A DNA stretch of 37,512 nt from an uncultured Eubacteriales bacterium (GTDB lineage: Bacteria > Bacillota > Clostridia > Oscillospirales > Oscillospiraceae): contig UROG01000026.1 of NCBI GenBank assembly GCA_900549485.1, forward strand, positions 1 through 37,512, given 5' to 3'. The notes under the pieces were generated by a model. That model did no database searches, was not told the DNA's origin, and was given only the letters and a program-made list of their open reading frames with translations. Position 1 is the first letter of the stretch. Every line of letters begins with the position of its first letter. Both the position numbers and the translations under genes were made by a program. This document shows positions 6,740 to 15,138 of this stretch, piece after piece.

Positions 6740-7818
6740 TACATATTTCCAAGCGCGGCGAGCTGAGCCGCGGCAGAATTATCGGAATAAGACTTATCGC
6801 CATCGCCGTCGGCATACTGCTGTGCTCCGTGATAACGACGGTCACAACGGGCGTAAACCCGCTTGAGGTCGGCAGCGCGGTTTTCGCAGGCTCCTTCGGC
6901 ACCGCACGGAAGACATGGCTGTTCTTCCAGAAAACGGCCGTCCTGCTGCTCATATCCCTTGCGGTCACGCCCGCCTTCAAGATGCGCTGCTGGAACCTCG
7001 GCGCGGAGGGGCAGGTGCTTGCAGGCGCGATGGCCGCCGCCGCTTGCATGGTGCTCATGGCAGACGCGGCGTCCAACACCGCGGTCATTATCTGCATGAC
7101 AGTTGCCGCCGTACTCGCCGGTGCGCTCTGGGCGGCGATCCCCGCGTTTTTCAAGGCAAAATTCAACACGAACGAGACGCTGTTCACACTCATGATGAAC
7201 TATGTGGCGACTCAGATAGTCGCGTTTTTCTGCGTCAAGTGGGAAAACCCCAAAGGCTCCTGTCAGATAGGCGTTATCAACCAGAAAAGCAACGTCGGCT
7301 GGTTCCCGCAGCTTGTCAACCGCTATCTGCTTGTCATAGTCGTCGTGGCGGCCGTCACGGTGCTGATGTATTTTTATCTCAGATACTCCAAGCACGGGTT
7401 TGAGCTTACCGTCGTCGGCGAAAGCGAACGCACGGCGCGTTATGTCGGCATCAAGGTCGAACGCGTCATTATCCGCACCATGCTCCTTTCAGGCGCGGTC
7501 TGCGGTCTTGCGGGGCTTCTGCTTGTCGGCTCCATCAACCACACCGTTTCCACAACGCTTGCCGGCGGACAGGGCTTTACCGCCGTCATGGTTGCGTGGC
7601 TTGCACAGTTTGACCCTATCGCCATGGTACTCGCTTCGGGGCTTCTGATCCTGCTCGGCACCGGTGCGAACGAGCTTGCCACTGCCTGCGGGCTTAACGC
7701 CGCTTTCGGCGATATACTCACCGCCGTTCTCATCTTCTGCATAATCGGCAGTGAATTCTTTATAAATTACCAGCTCCGCTTTGCGAAAAAGCACAAGGAG
7801 GTAAAGGAAAATGTTTGA
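6736..7818 (+). CDS. ABC importer permease 1 (NupP/YufP-like)
   Basis: 360-residue polytopic permease of the BPD_transp_2 (LivH/RbsC) type. The first hydrophobic segment is about residues 12-40 and is followed by several more. The stretch around FKMRCWNLGAEGQVLAGAMAA is characteristic of nucleoside-type BMP transporter permeases, and GESERTARYVGI matches the coupling helix that docks on the ATPase. ATG overlaps the ATPase stop as ATGA, and its 3' end overlaps the next permease by 8 nt, so the three subunits are translationally coupled. It probably forms a heterodimeric channel with the next gene. Confidence 0.88.
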   Translation: MIHISKRGELSRGRIIGIRLIAIAVGILLCSVITTVTTGVNPLEVGSAVFAGSFGTARKTWLFFQKTAVLLLISLAVTPAFKMRCWNLGAEGQVLAGAMAAAACMVLMADAASNTAVIICMTVAAVLAGALWAAIPAFFKAKFNTNETLFTLMMNYVATQIVAFFCVKWENPKGSCQIGVINQKSNVGWFPQLVNRYLLVIVVVAAVTVLMYFYLRYSKHGFELTVVGESERTARYVGIKVERVIIRTMLLSGAVCGLAGLLLVGSINHTVSTTLAGGQGFTAVMVAWLAQFDPIAMVLASGLLILLGTGANELATACGLNAAFGDILTAVLIFCIIGSEFFINYQLRFAKKHKEVKENV

Positions 7819-8797
7819 TATAGTATCCTTTATCCCGAGAGCCGTCATGCAGGCCGTGCCTCTCATGCTCGGCTGCACGGGCGAAACCATTACCGAAAAA
7901 AGCGGCAACCTCAACCTCGGTACGGCAGGCGTCATGTATGTCGGCGGCATCTGCGGCGTCATAGGCGCGTTCCTCTACGAAAATTCCGGCGCGGAAATGA
8001 ACGGCTTCCTTACGATCGCCATTCCTCTGCTGTGCTGCATTGTCGGGTCGCTGCTCATGGGACTGCTGTACTGCTTCCTCACGGTAACGCTCCGCGCCAA
8101 CCAGAACGTCACCGGCCTTGCGCTCACAACCTTCGGCGTGGGCATAGGCAACTTCTTCGGCGGTTCGCTCATAAAGCTTGTAAAGACGGACATCCCATCT
8201 ATCGTCCTCAGCAGGACGAGCCTTGCCTTCTCCAAAAAGCTGCCCTTTGCCGGAGAGCTTGGCTGGTTCGGAAAGATATTCCTCTCATACAGCTTTCTGG
8301 CATATGCGGCGATAATCATCGCGCTTGTCGCCTCCTACGTCCTCAACCGCACGCGCACGGGTCTGCATCTGCGCGCAGTGGGCGAAAATCCCGGCACAGC
8401 CGATACGGCGGGCATCAATGTCGTGCGCTATAAATACACCGCGACCTGCCTTGGCTCCGTGATCGCAGGGCTGGGCGGACTGTACTACGTCATGGATTAC
8501 GCCTCCGGCGTCTGGTCAAACAACGCCTTCGGCGACCGCGGCTGGCTTGCGATAGCGCTCGTTATCTTCACCGTCTGGCGTCCGGCAACCTCTATTCCCG
8601 CCTCCATCCTCTTCGGCGGGCTGTATATTCTCAACGTCTACATCCCGACCGGCACCGACCTTGCGATAAAGGAGATATACAAAATGGCGCCCTATGTCGT
8701 CACGATCATTGTACTGGTCATTTCCTCCGTCCGCTCCAAGCGCGAAAACCAGCCCCCAGCCTCTCTGGGACTTCCGTATTTCAGGGAAGAGAGATAA
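7811..8797 (+). CDS. ABC importer permease 2 (NupQ/YufQ-like)
   Basis: 328-residue polytopic permease, partner of permease 1. The N-terminus has PLMLGCTGETITEKSGNLNL followed by GTAGVM, the standard opening of this family. The motif GLHLRAVGENPGTADTAGI is the ATPase-coupling loop. It is preceded by AAGGAGGT within the end of the previous gene. It is the last gene of the operon and is followed at 8813-8841 by a terminator. No BMP-family substrate-binding lipoprotein gene is found before or after it in this window, although such a protein normally heads these operons. Confidence 0.88.
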   Translation: MFDIVSFIPRAVMQAVPLMLGCTGETITEKSGNLNLGTAGVMYVGGICGVIGAFLYENSGAEMNGFLTIAIPLLCCIVGSLLMGLLYCFLTVTLRANQNVTGLALTTFGVGIGNFFGGSLIKLVKTDIPSIVLSRTSLAFSKKLPFAGELGWFGKIFLSYSFLAYAAIIIALVASYVLNRTRTGLHLRAVGENPGTADTAGINVVRYKYTATCLGSVIAGLGGLYYVMDYASGVWSNNAFGDRGWLAIALVIFTVWRPATSIPASILFGGLYILNVYIPTGTDLAIKEIYKMAPYVVTIIVLVISSVRSKRENQPPASLGLPYFREER

Positions 8798-8812
8798 GCA
8801 AGCCGAGAAAGC

Positions 8813-8841
8813 AAAAAGGACGCTTTTATGCGTCCTTTTTT
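8813..8841. terminator. Bidirectional terminator between convergent genes
   Basis: AAAAAGGACGC, loop TTTTAT, GCGTCCTTTTT. U-runs follow in both directions, so it can serve the ABC operon on the plus strand and the TagO-like gene on the minus strand. Confidence 0.85.
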
Positions 8842-8920
8842 AGTCGATAAACCAAAAAATCGAGTTGAAATTTGATTATAAGCCTCTTTGCTGTATGAGA
8901 TGCAATATTATAAGGCTTTT

Positions 8921-10147
8921 TCAGCCGCTTTTACCGGCGTCGGCGGTGAGCTTTGCGGCGGAAGGCTGCACTCCGGCGTCAGAGCCGGACGTTTCGGCAG
9001 CGGGCGCAGCTTCCGGTGCGGGGTTTGCATCGGCAGAGGAGACTGCTTCCGCGCCGGAGGGGGCTTCCGGTGCGGGAGCCGCTGCGCCGTTCTTCTTTTT
9101 GAGGTTCGGATTGTGCCAGAAGACAAACAGCCAGACCGACAGCGACACGATGAACGCCGCGACGATGCAGAGTATGCGCATCATGGTGTTTCTGCCCGCA
9201 AGCAGAACGCCCATAAGCCCCATGATCGCCGATACCCCGTAGAGTACCGCGACGGCCTGCTTCTGCGAAAGTCCGAGAGCCAGCAGCCGGTGGTGAAAAT
9301 GCCCTTTATCCGCGTGGAACGGGCTTTGCCCTCTCAGCGTGCGCCGGACAATGGCAAAAAGCGTATCCGCCAGCGGTATGGCCATTGCGAGCACAGGCAC
9401 GATAAAGGTGATGACCGTGTGCAGCTTGAAAAGACCCATTATTGAGGTCGTCGCCAGCACGTATCCGAGAAATTGCGAGCCGACATCGCCCATGAAGATT
9501 TTTGCGGGATTCATATTGTAGGGCATGAAGCCCACACAGGCGCCGCAGAGCGCCGCAAGGATAAAGGTCGTGTTCGCGTCTGCCACGAACAGCGCCACGA
9601 TCATCATCGAAAACGAGCTTATCGCCGACACGCCTACCGCCAGACCGTCAAGCCCGTCGATAAGGTTTATGGCGTTGGTGCAGCCGACTATCCACAGGAT
9701 CGTCAGCGGGATCGCCAGCCAGCCTATCTGGATGGTAGTATTGTAGGACAGGAAGTTGGGGTTTGAAATGGCGGTAAAGACAATGCCGCAGCGTATGGCG
9801 ACAAGCGCCGCGACCACCTGCACCGCAAGCTTGACCCACGCGTTGAGGTTCATTATATCGTCCACCGCGCCCATCATTGCGATTATCAGTGCGCCGATGA
9901 GTATGCCCATTATCTGGGTGGAAAAGCTGACAAAAACAATGACCGAAAGCAGAAAGCCGACAAATATGGCAAGCCCGCCCATACGCGGGATGGGGTGGTC
10001 ATGCACACGCCGCGAGTCCTTGGGTACGTCGATCGCACCGACTCTTTCCGCAAAGACCTTGACCGGCGGGGTCATAAGATATGATATTCCGAAAGAAAGC
10101 GCAAAGGAAAGCACTATTCTCAGCCATATAGGAATATTCTGAAACAT
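8921..10147 (-). CDS. Undecaprenyl-phosphate sugar-1-P transferase (TagO/WecA)
   Basis: 408-residue polytopic membrane enzyme of the TagO/WecA/MraY family, which transfers a (GlcNAc-type) sugar-1-phosphate from a UDP-sugar to undecaprenyl phosphate and so starts wall teichoic acid or other cell-wall glycopolymer synthesis. Family motifs seen are the MGAVDDIMNLN aspartate pair, NLIDGLDGLAVG, FMGDVGSQFLGY, and the histidine cluster HADKGHFHHRL near residue 310. About eleven hydrophobic segments end near residue 345. An unusual Ala/Pro/Glu/Ser-rich tail of about 60 residues follows, of unknown role. MraY proper is less likely because of the short WecA-type spacing. It lies 38 nt downstream of trpS on the same strand. 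GGAG precedes the ATG. Confidence 0.9.
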   Translation of the reverse strand: MFQNIPIWLRIVLSFALSFGISYLMTPPVKVFAERVGAIDVPKDSRRVHDHPIPRMGGLAIFVGFLLSVIVFVSFSTQIMGILIGALIIAMMGAVDDIMNLNAWVKLAVQVVAALVAIRCGIVFTAISNPNFLSYNTTIQIGWLAIPLTILWIVGCTNAINLIDGLDGLAVGVSAISSFSMMIVALFVADANTTFILAALCGACVGFMPYNMNPAKIFMGDVGSQFLGYVLATTSIMGLFKLHTVITFIVPVLAMAIPLADTLFAIVRRTLRGQSPFHADKGHFHHRLLALGLSQKQAVAVLYGVSAIMGLMGVLLAGRNTMMRILCIVAAFIVSLSVWLFVFWHNPNLKKKNGAAAPAPEAPSGAEAVSSADANPAPEAAPAAETSGSDAGVQPSAAKLTADAGKSG

Positions 10148-10185
10148 CGGATATTATCTCCAAATTTTTTTCTGTTGAAAGAGAG

Positions 10186-11202
10186 TCAGAACGGCTTCTC
10201 GACAAGCCCTACCTTTTTGTAGACCTTGCGCAGCGTTCTGCGGGCGATGCAGCTTGCCTTCTGCGCACCCTCGGTATATATCTGCTGCAAATACGCCTTG
10301 TCGGCGATCATGCGCTCTGCCTCCTCGCGGATCGGGCGCAGAGTCTCGATAACGGCGTCGCCGACGGCGGGCTTGAACGCGCCGTAGCCTTTGCCGTCAA
10401 ATTCGCGCTCTATCTCGTCAAAGCTCTTGCCGGTGACGGCGGAGTAGATGTTCATGAGATTGGAGACGCCGGGCTTGTTTTCCGGATCGTAGCGCACGCA
10501 GCGCTCCGTATCGGAGTCGGTGATGGCGCGCTTGAACTTGCGGGCGATATCCTCGGGCTTGTCCATAAGAAACACGCAGCCCTGCGGGTCGGATTTGGAC
10601 ATTTTGGAAGTGGGTGTGCCGAGGCTCATTATCCTTGCGCCCACCTTGGGGATGTAAGGCTCCGGAATCTTGAAGGTCTCGCCGTAGAGGTTGTTGAAGC
10701 GTATGGCGATGTCGCGTGTCAGCTCGCAATGCTGCTTCTGATCCTCGCCCACAGGCACATAGTCGGCCTGATACAGCAGAATATCGGCCGCCATAAGAGA
10801 CGGGTATGTGAAAAGCCCGCCGTTTATATTATCGGCATTTTTTGCACACTTATCCTTGAATTGGGTCATGCGGCTCAGTTCGCCGAACATGGTATAGCAG
10901 TTGAGGATCCAGCCCAGCTCCGCATGTTCATGTACATGGCTCTGGAGGAAGAGCGTGTTTTTCTGCGGGTCAAGGCCGCAGGCGATGTACTGTGCAAGCT
11001 GCGCCGTGGAACGGTGGCGAAGCTCCTTCGGGTCCTGACGCACGGTGAGCGTGTGCAGGTCGGCCATGAAATAATAACAGTTGAACTCATCAGACATCTC
11101 CGCCCAGTTTCTCACGGCGCCAAGATAATTGCCCAGATGCAGATCACCGGACGGCTGTATGCCGGAAAGCAAAGTTTTTTTCGCCGATTCTGTATTTTCC
11201 AT
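10186..11202 (-). CDS. trpS: Tryptophanyl-tRNA synthetase
   Basis: 338-residue class I aminoacyl-tRNA synthetase that charges tRNA-Trp. The HIGH-type motif is within GIQPSGDLHLGNYLGAV near residues 14-30, and the KMSKS loop is within TPTSKMSKSDPQG. The region TMFGELSRMTQFKDK is typical for TrpS. Length matches the family. ATG 11202 is used; a TTG five codons further upstream is possible but lies in the ribosome-site region GAAGGTTAGG. No T-box leader was seen in the 185-nt gap upstream, so tRNA-dependent attenuation is not supported. Confidence 0.95.
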   Translation of the reverse strand: MENTESAKKTLLSGIQPSGDLHLGNYLGAVRNWAEMSDEFNCYYFMADLHTLTVRQDPKELRHRSTAQLAQYIACGLDPQKNTLFLQSHVHEHAELGWILNCYTMFGELSRMTQFKDKCAKNADNINGGLFTYPSLMAADILLYQADYVPVGEDQKQHCELTRDIAIRFNNLYGETFKIPEPYIPKVGARIMSLGTPTSKMSKSDPQGCVFLMDKPEDIARKFKRAITDSDTERCVRYDPENKPGVSNLMNIYSAVTGKSFDEIEREFDGKGYGAFKPAVGDAVIETLRPIREEAERMIADKAYLQQIYTEGAQKASCIARRTLRKVYKKVGLVEKPF

Positions 11203-11229
11203 ATACCTAACCTTCAATCATCTCAAATT

Positions 11230-11250
11230 TTGCGAATTACCCGTTCGCAA
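11230..11250. repeat. Inverted repeat upstream of trpS
   Basis: TTGCGAA, 7-nt spacer, TTCGCAA. It lies about 28 nt before the trpS start in the trpS leader and could be an operator or a small hairpin. A second small hairpin, CGCCCG/CGGGCG, lies at 11274-11292. The role of both is unknown. Confidence 0.45.
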
Positions 11251-11357
11251 GCTTTATCCTCAATTGAAAAGGACGCCCGGCCATGACGGGCGGAAAACGC
11301 CCGCGCCGCCGCAGAGACCTTACAATCGGAATAATATTTTAACAGAATAACTTCATC

Positions 11358-11386
11358 TTGACAACAGGGAAAATGTAAAATATTAT
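11358..11386 (+). promoter_or_regulatory. gltX promoter
   Basis: Perfect TTGACA (11358-11363), 17 nt, TATTAT (11381-11386). The start of transcription is expected near 11393, about 75 nt before the gltX ATG. Confidence 0.8.
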
Positions 11387-11467
11387 ATGTATTATGTGAC
11401 AATACACAGCCTGCCGACGCTTTTCCGCGTTTCCGGCGCTCCGGCGGCAGAATATGGAGGCTTGAAA

Positions 11468-12943
11468 ATGAAAGATACGAAATGGTTTGAGGAGATGGAG
11501 GCGCGTATCCCGAAAAATGAGGTGCGCACACGCTTTGCACCCTCTCCCACGGGATATATGCACGTAGGCAATCTGCGCACGGCGCTTTATACTTATCTCA
11601 TCGCACGCCATGGCGGCGGCAAGTTTATCCTGCGCATCGAGGACACCGATCAGGGGCGGCTCGTTGAGGGCGCGGTAGATGTTATTTACAAGACCTGTGC
11701 CGAGTGCCATCTTGACCATGACGAAGGTCCCGACGTCGGCGGTCCCGTCGGCCCCTATGTCCAGACCGAGAGACGTCCGCTCTATAAGGAATATGCGGAG
11801 CTGCTCATGGAGCGCGGCCACGCCTACCGCTGCTTCTGCGAAAAGACCGAGTCCGAGGAGGACAGCGGGGACTTCAACCGCGAGGACGACCCGTGCCGCG
11901 CCATGTCCCGCGAGCAGTCCGACCGCCTTGCTGCGGAGGGCAAGCCCTATGTTATCCGCCAGCGCATCCCGCACGAGGGAACGACCACCTTCCATGACGA
12001 AATATTCGGTGATATCACCGTTGAGAACAGCACTCTTGACGATCAGGTGCTCATAAAGCGCGACGGCCTGCCCACATATAATTTCGCAAACGTGGTGGAC
12101 GATCATCTCATGGGCATAAGCCATGTTGTCCGCGGCAGCGAGTATCTTTCTTCATCGCCTAAGTACAACCTGCTGTATGAGGGCTTTGGATGGGATATCC
12201 CGAAGTATGTGCATTGCTCCCCCGTTATGCGCGATGCGCACAGCAAGATGTCCAAACGCCACGGCGACCCTTCTTATGAAGACCTTATCGCGCAGGGCTA
12301 TCTCACCGACGCCGTGCTCAACTATGTTGCGCTTCTGGGCTGGAGTCCGAGAGGCGAGCGGGAGATATATTCTCTTGACGAGCTGAAGGAGATATTCGAT
12401 ATCTCCGGTATTTCCAAATCCCCTGCGATATTTGATATAGAAAAGCTGAGATACTTCAACGCCGAGTATATCCGCGCCATGACGCCGGAGGCGTTTGCAA
12501 AGGCAGCCGAGCCGTTCATCCGCAGGAGCGTGAAGAACGAAAAGTACGACGCCGCGGCGATCGCCGCGCTTTTGCAGCAGCGCACAGAGGTTCTCAACGA
12601 CATCCCCGAAAAGGTAGATTTCTTTGACGAGCTGCCCGAGTACGATACGGAGCTGTTCGTACACAAAAAGTCAAAGTCCGATCTTGAATCCTCAAAGACC
12701 GTGCTGACGGCGATCATTCCCGAGTTTGAAGCCCTTGCCGAATGGAACGATGAGAGCATCATGGCGGCCATGGTAAACATGGCGGAGAAGATGCAGGTCA
12801 AGAACGCCAAGGTCATGTGGCCGGTGCGTATCGCCGCCGCCGGAAAGGCGGTCACGCCCGGCGGCGCGGTGGAGATCTGCCGCATCCTCGGCAGGGAAGA
12901 GACTCTCCGCCGCCTTAACACGGCGCTGGAAAAGCTGGCGTGA
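11468..12943 (+). CDS. gltX: Glutamyl-tRNA synthetase
   Basis: 491-residue class I synthetase charging tRNA-Glu. The HIGH-type motif is in RTRFAPSPTGYMHVGNLRTA near residues 20-40, and the KMSKS-type loop is HSKMSKRHGDPSYEDL near residues 255-275. The C-terminal anticodon-binding domain is complete. ATG 11468 has GGAGG 7 nt upstream. Frames extending to 11387 would start inside the promoter -10, so they are rejected. Whether the enzyme is discriminating or also charges tRNA-Gln cannot be judged here, and GatCAB genes are not in the window. It is read from its own promoter, divergent from trpS. Confidence 0.95.
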   Translation: MKDTKWFEEMEARIPKNEVRTRFAPSPTGYMHVGNLRTALYTYLIARHGGGKFILRIEDTDQGRLVEGAVDVIYKTCAECHLDHDEGPDVGGPVGPYVQTERRPLYKEYAELLMERGHAYRCFCEKTESEEDSGDFNREDDPCRAMSREQSDRLAAEGKPYVIRQRIPHEGTTTFHDEIFGDITVENSTLDDQVLIKRDGLPTYNFANVVDDHLMGISHVVRGSEYLSSSPKYNLLYEGFGWDIPKYVHCSPVMRDAHSKMSKRHGDPSYEDLIAQGYLTDAVLNYVALLGWSPRGEREIYSLDELKEIFDISGISKSPAIFDIEKLRYFNAEYIRAMTPEAFAKAAEPFIRRSVKNEKYDAAAIAALLQQRTEVLNDIPEKVDFFDELPEYDTELFVHKKSKSDLESSKTVLTAIIPEFEALAEWNDESIMAAMVNMAEKMQVKNAKVMWPVRIAAAGKAVTPGGAVEICRILGREETLRRLNTALEKLA

Positions 12944-13020
12944 GGCGGGGGATAGAAGTGAGGCTTTGCAAGGGGAGAATATAACGGCTCTCACCGAGAA
13001 AATTTAAAAATAAGTATAAA

Positions 13021-13063
13021 GCACCTCTTTTTGTGGAAGAATATTCCGAAAGAGGTGTTTTTT
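13021..13063 (+). terminator. gltX terminator overlapping the ypeB ribosome site
   Basis: CACCTCTTT (13022-13030) pairs with AAAGAGGTG (13049-13057). An inner helix GGAA/TTCC lies at 13035-13047, and T6 follows. It looks like an intrinsic terminator, but its 3' arm is also the AGAGGTG ribosome site for ypeB, whose ATG is 8 nt later. Confidence 0.7.
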
Positions 13064-13065
13064 AT

Positions 13066-14337
13066 ATGAAAAAGAAGACTTTGACCGTTATAGCAATTTA
13101 CGTGGGAGCGCTCATCGCCGTACTGGCTCTGTGCACCGCCATTTACTCGACAAAGCTGAAAAGATACCGTCTCGCGGTGGATTTCAGTTCGCAGCAGGCA
13201 TTTGAGGAGACCGTAGGCGCGGTGTCGAAGCTGAGCGCGGCCTTGGGCAAAACGCCTTACGCGACAGACAGGGATATGTGTTCGCGGCTCTGCTCGGAGA
13301 TCTATGCGGATGCGCTTTCTGCGGAGGCGGCGCTGTCGACGCTGCCGTTTTCCACGCAGGAGCTTGAGCAGATATCCTCCTACCTCAACCAGACCGGCGA
13401 CTATGCCTATACCCTGTGCGCCACCGTCGCGGAGGACGGCTTCAGCGAGACGGAACGCGAGAATATGAGCAGGCTGTCGGCGCTGTCAGCACAGCTGTGC
13501 GATGCGCTCAACCGTCTGCAAAGGGATTACCACGACGGAAATATAGACATGGACAGTGCGGAGACGCCCCTGCGCAATGTAGAGGTGGAGCAGCGTGACA
13601 AGGTAAGCATGGCTATCCTTCAGACCGAGGCGGATTTTCCGGAGCGCGAAGCGCTCACCTATGACGGCAAATACGGCTTCCGTCAGGAGAAGACAAAAGC
13701 ATCCCACAGCACCGACGCGCAGATGCTTGCCGCGGCGGCGCGCTTTGCAGGGGTCAGCCCCGGTCAGCTCAAGCTTGACTATTCCTTTGAGGACGGGAGC
13801 GGGAGAAAGGTATACTCCGTCGATGACCGGCAGATGTGCGTGGACAGCGAAGGCGTTGTAAGCATGGTGCAGCTGCGCCTTGTCGAAGAGGGGCGCATAT
13901 CGCACGAGGAAGCGCAGAAAACCGCGGAAAAGTTTCTTGAGGAGCAGAATTATGAGAACCTCAAGCTCACCAAAATGAGCTTTTCCGACACGGTAGGGGA
14001 GTTTATATTTATTGCGACCGAGCAGGACGCGGATTGGCCGGACAACTATATAAGACTTGCAGTGGCGCTTGACGACAACTCCGTATACAGCTTCAACGCC
14101 GAGCACTATTCGCCGGATGCCTCCGGCCTGCAATGGGACATCACCGAAGTCGAGGCGGCGGGCGCCGTGCCGGATAATCTGGAGGAGCAGTCATGCGCGA
14201 AGATAATCTGCAAATCCCCCGGCGGGACGCCGATAGCCTGCTATGAATTTACCTGCACCAACCAGAGCGGGGACCCGATCCGTATTCGTGTGAATGCGCA
14301 GACAGGCAAACAGGCGGAAATAATCCCAGACATATAA
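13066..14337 (+). CDS. ypeB: YpeB-like spore germination protein
   Basis: 423-residue protein resembling YpeB, which in Bacillus stabilises the cortex-lytic enzyme SleB in the spore. A single N-terminal membrane segment (about 6-27, TVIAIYVGALIAVLALCTAI) is followed by an alpha-helical domain with SAALGKTPYATDRDMCSRLC and AEAALSTLPFSTQELEQISS-type repeats. The C-terminal half has PepSY-like domains (about 225-420). Length is close to the Bacillus protein. ATG 13066 is the only start next to the membrane segment; upstream codons lie within the terminator stem. No sleB gene adjoins it here, although the two usually form an operon. Expression in the developing spore is inferred; no sigma-G box was confirmed. 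Confidence 0.85.
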   Translation: MKKKTLTVIAIYVGALIAVLALCTAIYSTKLKRYRLAVDFSSQQAFEETVGAVSKLSAALGKTPYATDRDMCSRLCSEIYADALSAEAALSTLPFSTQELEQISSYLNQTGDYAYTLCATVAEDGFSETERENMSRLSALSAQLCDALNRLQRDYHDGNIDMDSAETPLRNVEVEQRDKVSMAILQTEADFPEREALTYDGKYGFRQEKTKASHSTDAQMLAAAARFAGVSPGQLKLDYSFEDGSGRKVYSVDDRQMCVDSEGVVSMVQLRLVEEGRISHEEAQKTAEKFLEEQNYENLKLTKMSFSDTVGEFIFIATEQDADWPDNYIRLAVALDDNSVYSFNAEHYSPDASGLQWDITEVEAAGAVPDNLEEQSCAKIICKSPGGTPIACYEFTCTNQSGDPIRIRVNAQTGKQAEIIPDI

Positions 14338-14340
14338 TAA

Positions 14341-14370
14341 CTTGCCAAAGAACCTCGGTTCTTTGGCAAG
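14341..14370. terminator. Hairpin between convergent ypeB and rqcP-like gene
   Basis: A perfect 14-bp stem, CTTGCCAAAGAACC with GGTTCTTTGGCAAG, and a 2-nt loop. It lies directly after ypeB, between convergent genes, so termination is a natural role even though the U-run is poor. Its CTTGCCAAAGAA arm matches the first hairpin of element copy 2 (4866-4892). Confidence 0.65.
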
Positions 14371-14372
14371 TA

Positions 14373-14615
14373 TTACACAAGCTCCTTATACATTGCGGGA
14401 GCGTCGGATTTGCTTGCGTTTTCGTTTACCGCAACGACCTCGACCCTGAGCGTGCGCTGACCGAAGGCGATCTCGATGACGTCGCCGACCTTTACCTGAT
14501 AGCTCGCCTTGACCTGCCTGCCGTTTACCGACACGCGCTCACCGTCGCAGGCGTCGTTAGCCACGCTCCTGCGCTTGATAAGGCGGGATACCTTCAAATA
14601 TTTATCAAGTCTCAT
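14373..14615 (-). CDS. S4-domain RNA-binding protein, RqcP/Hsp15-like
   Basis: 80-residue protein made almost wholly of an S4 RNA-binding domain: MRLDKYLKVSRLIKRRSVAN, then VSVNGRQVKASYQVKVGDVI. This size and sequence match RqcP (former YabO) and the related Hsp15, which act on stalled 50S-peptidyl-tRNA complexes during ribosome-associated quality control. It is the last of two minus-strand genes after HU, but a strong terminator (14629-14661) lies between them. Its ribosome site is a modest AGGG. A different S4 mini-protein cannot be excluded, but the length and the start MRLDKYLK fit best with RqcP. Confidence 0.82.
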   Translation of the reverse strand: MRLDKYLKVSRLIKRRSVANDACDGERVSVNGRQVKASYQVKVGDVIEIAFGQRTLRVEVVAVNENASKSDAPAMYKELV

Positions 14616-14628
14616 AGTTTACCCTGTT

Positions 14629-14661
14629 AAAAAATCAGCCGCGTTCAGGCGGCTGATTTTT
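14629..14661 (-). terminator. hup terminator
   Basis: AAAATCAGCCGC, loop GTTCAG, GCGGCTGATTTT. A perfect 12-bp stem with flanking A/T runs in both directions, just after the HU gene and before the S4 gene. Confidence 0.85.
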
Positions 14662-14673
14662 ATATGTCAAAAA

Positions 14674-14949
14674 TTACTTTGCAACAGCTTCCTTGAGAGC
14701 CTTGCCGACCTTGAAGCCGGCTACGCGGCTTGCGGGGATCTCCATGGCTTCCTTGGTTCTGGGATTGCGGCCCATGTGAGCGGCGCGCTCTTTTACTTCA
14801 AAGGTGCCAAAGCCGACGAGCTGAACCTTATCGCCTGCGGCGAGAGCTTCGGTAACTGCGTCAAGAATAGCGCAGACTGCCTTTTCGCTGTCCTTCTTGG
14901 ACATAGCGGTCTTTTCTGCAACAGCAGCTATAAGTTCGGTTTTATTCAT
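14674..14949 (-). CDS. hup: HU-family DNA-binding protein
   Basis: 91-residue HU protein, a dimeric histone-like protein that bends and compacts DNA. It begins MNKTELIAAVAEKTAMSKKD. The signature GFGTFEVKERAAHMGRNPRT (about 47-66) is the standard HU beta-arm sequence. Length is exactly that of HU. AGGAGG lies about 7 nt upstream of the ATG. Its leader contains the small hairpin CGGC/GCCG (about 14963-14977) and an upstream inverted repeat ATGAGT/ACTCAT (about 14991-15023), possibly regulatory. Confidence 0.96.
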   Translation of the reverse strand: MNKTELIAAVAEKTAMSKKDSEKAVCAILDAVTEALAAGDKVQLVGFGTFEVKERAAHMGRNPRTKEAMEIPASRVAGFKVGKALKEAVAK

Positions 14950-15138
14950 TATATTTCCTCCTGTAAATTACGGCATTCAGCCGTGATATAATGAGTTTTC
15001 CCAGCAACGTGGAAATTACTCATAAACCGGATTTTTGCACGCTTTCATACAGTGCTTCCATAATTTATCACAAAACACTTCCGATAGCAAGAGTAAAATG
15101 CGAAAAACACGGCAAAAACGGCAAAAATCACAAAAAAA

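Noticed and set aside
11203..11467. Possible T-box leader for trpS or gltX
   Set aside because: No T-box core (TGGGTGG-like antiterminator bulge) or stem I specifier structure is seen in either direction; only small hairpins and a promoter.
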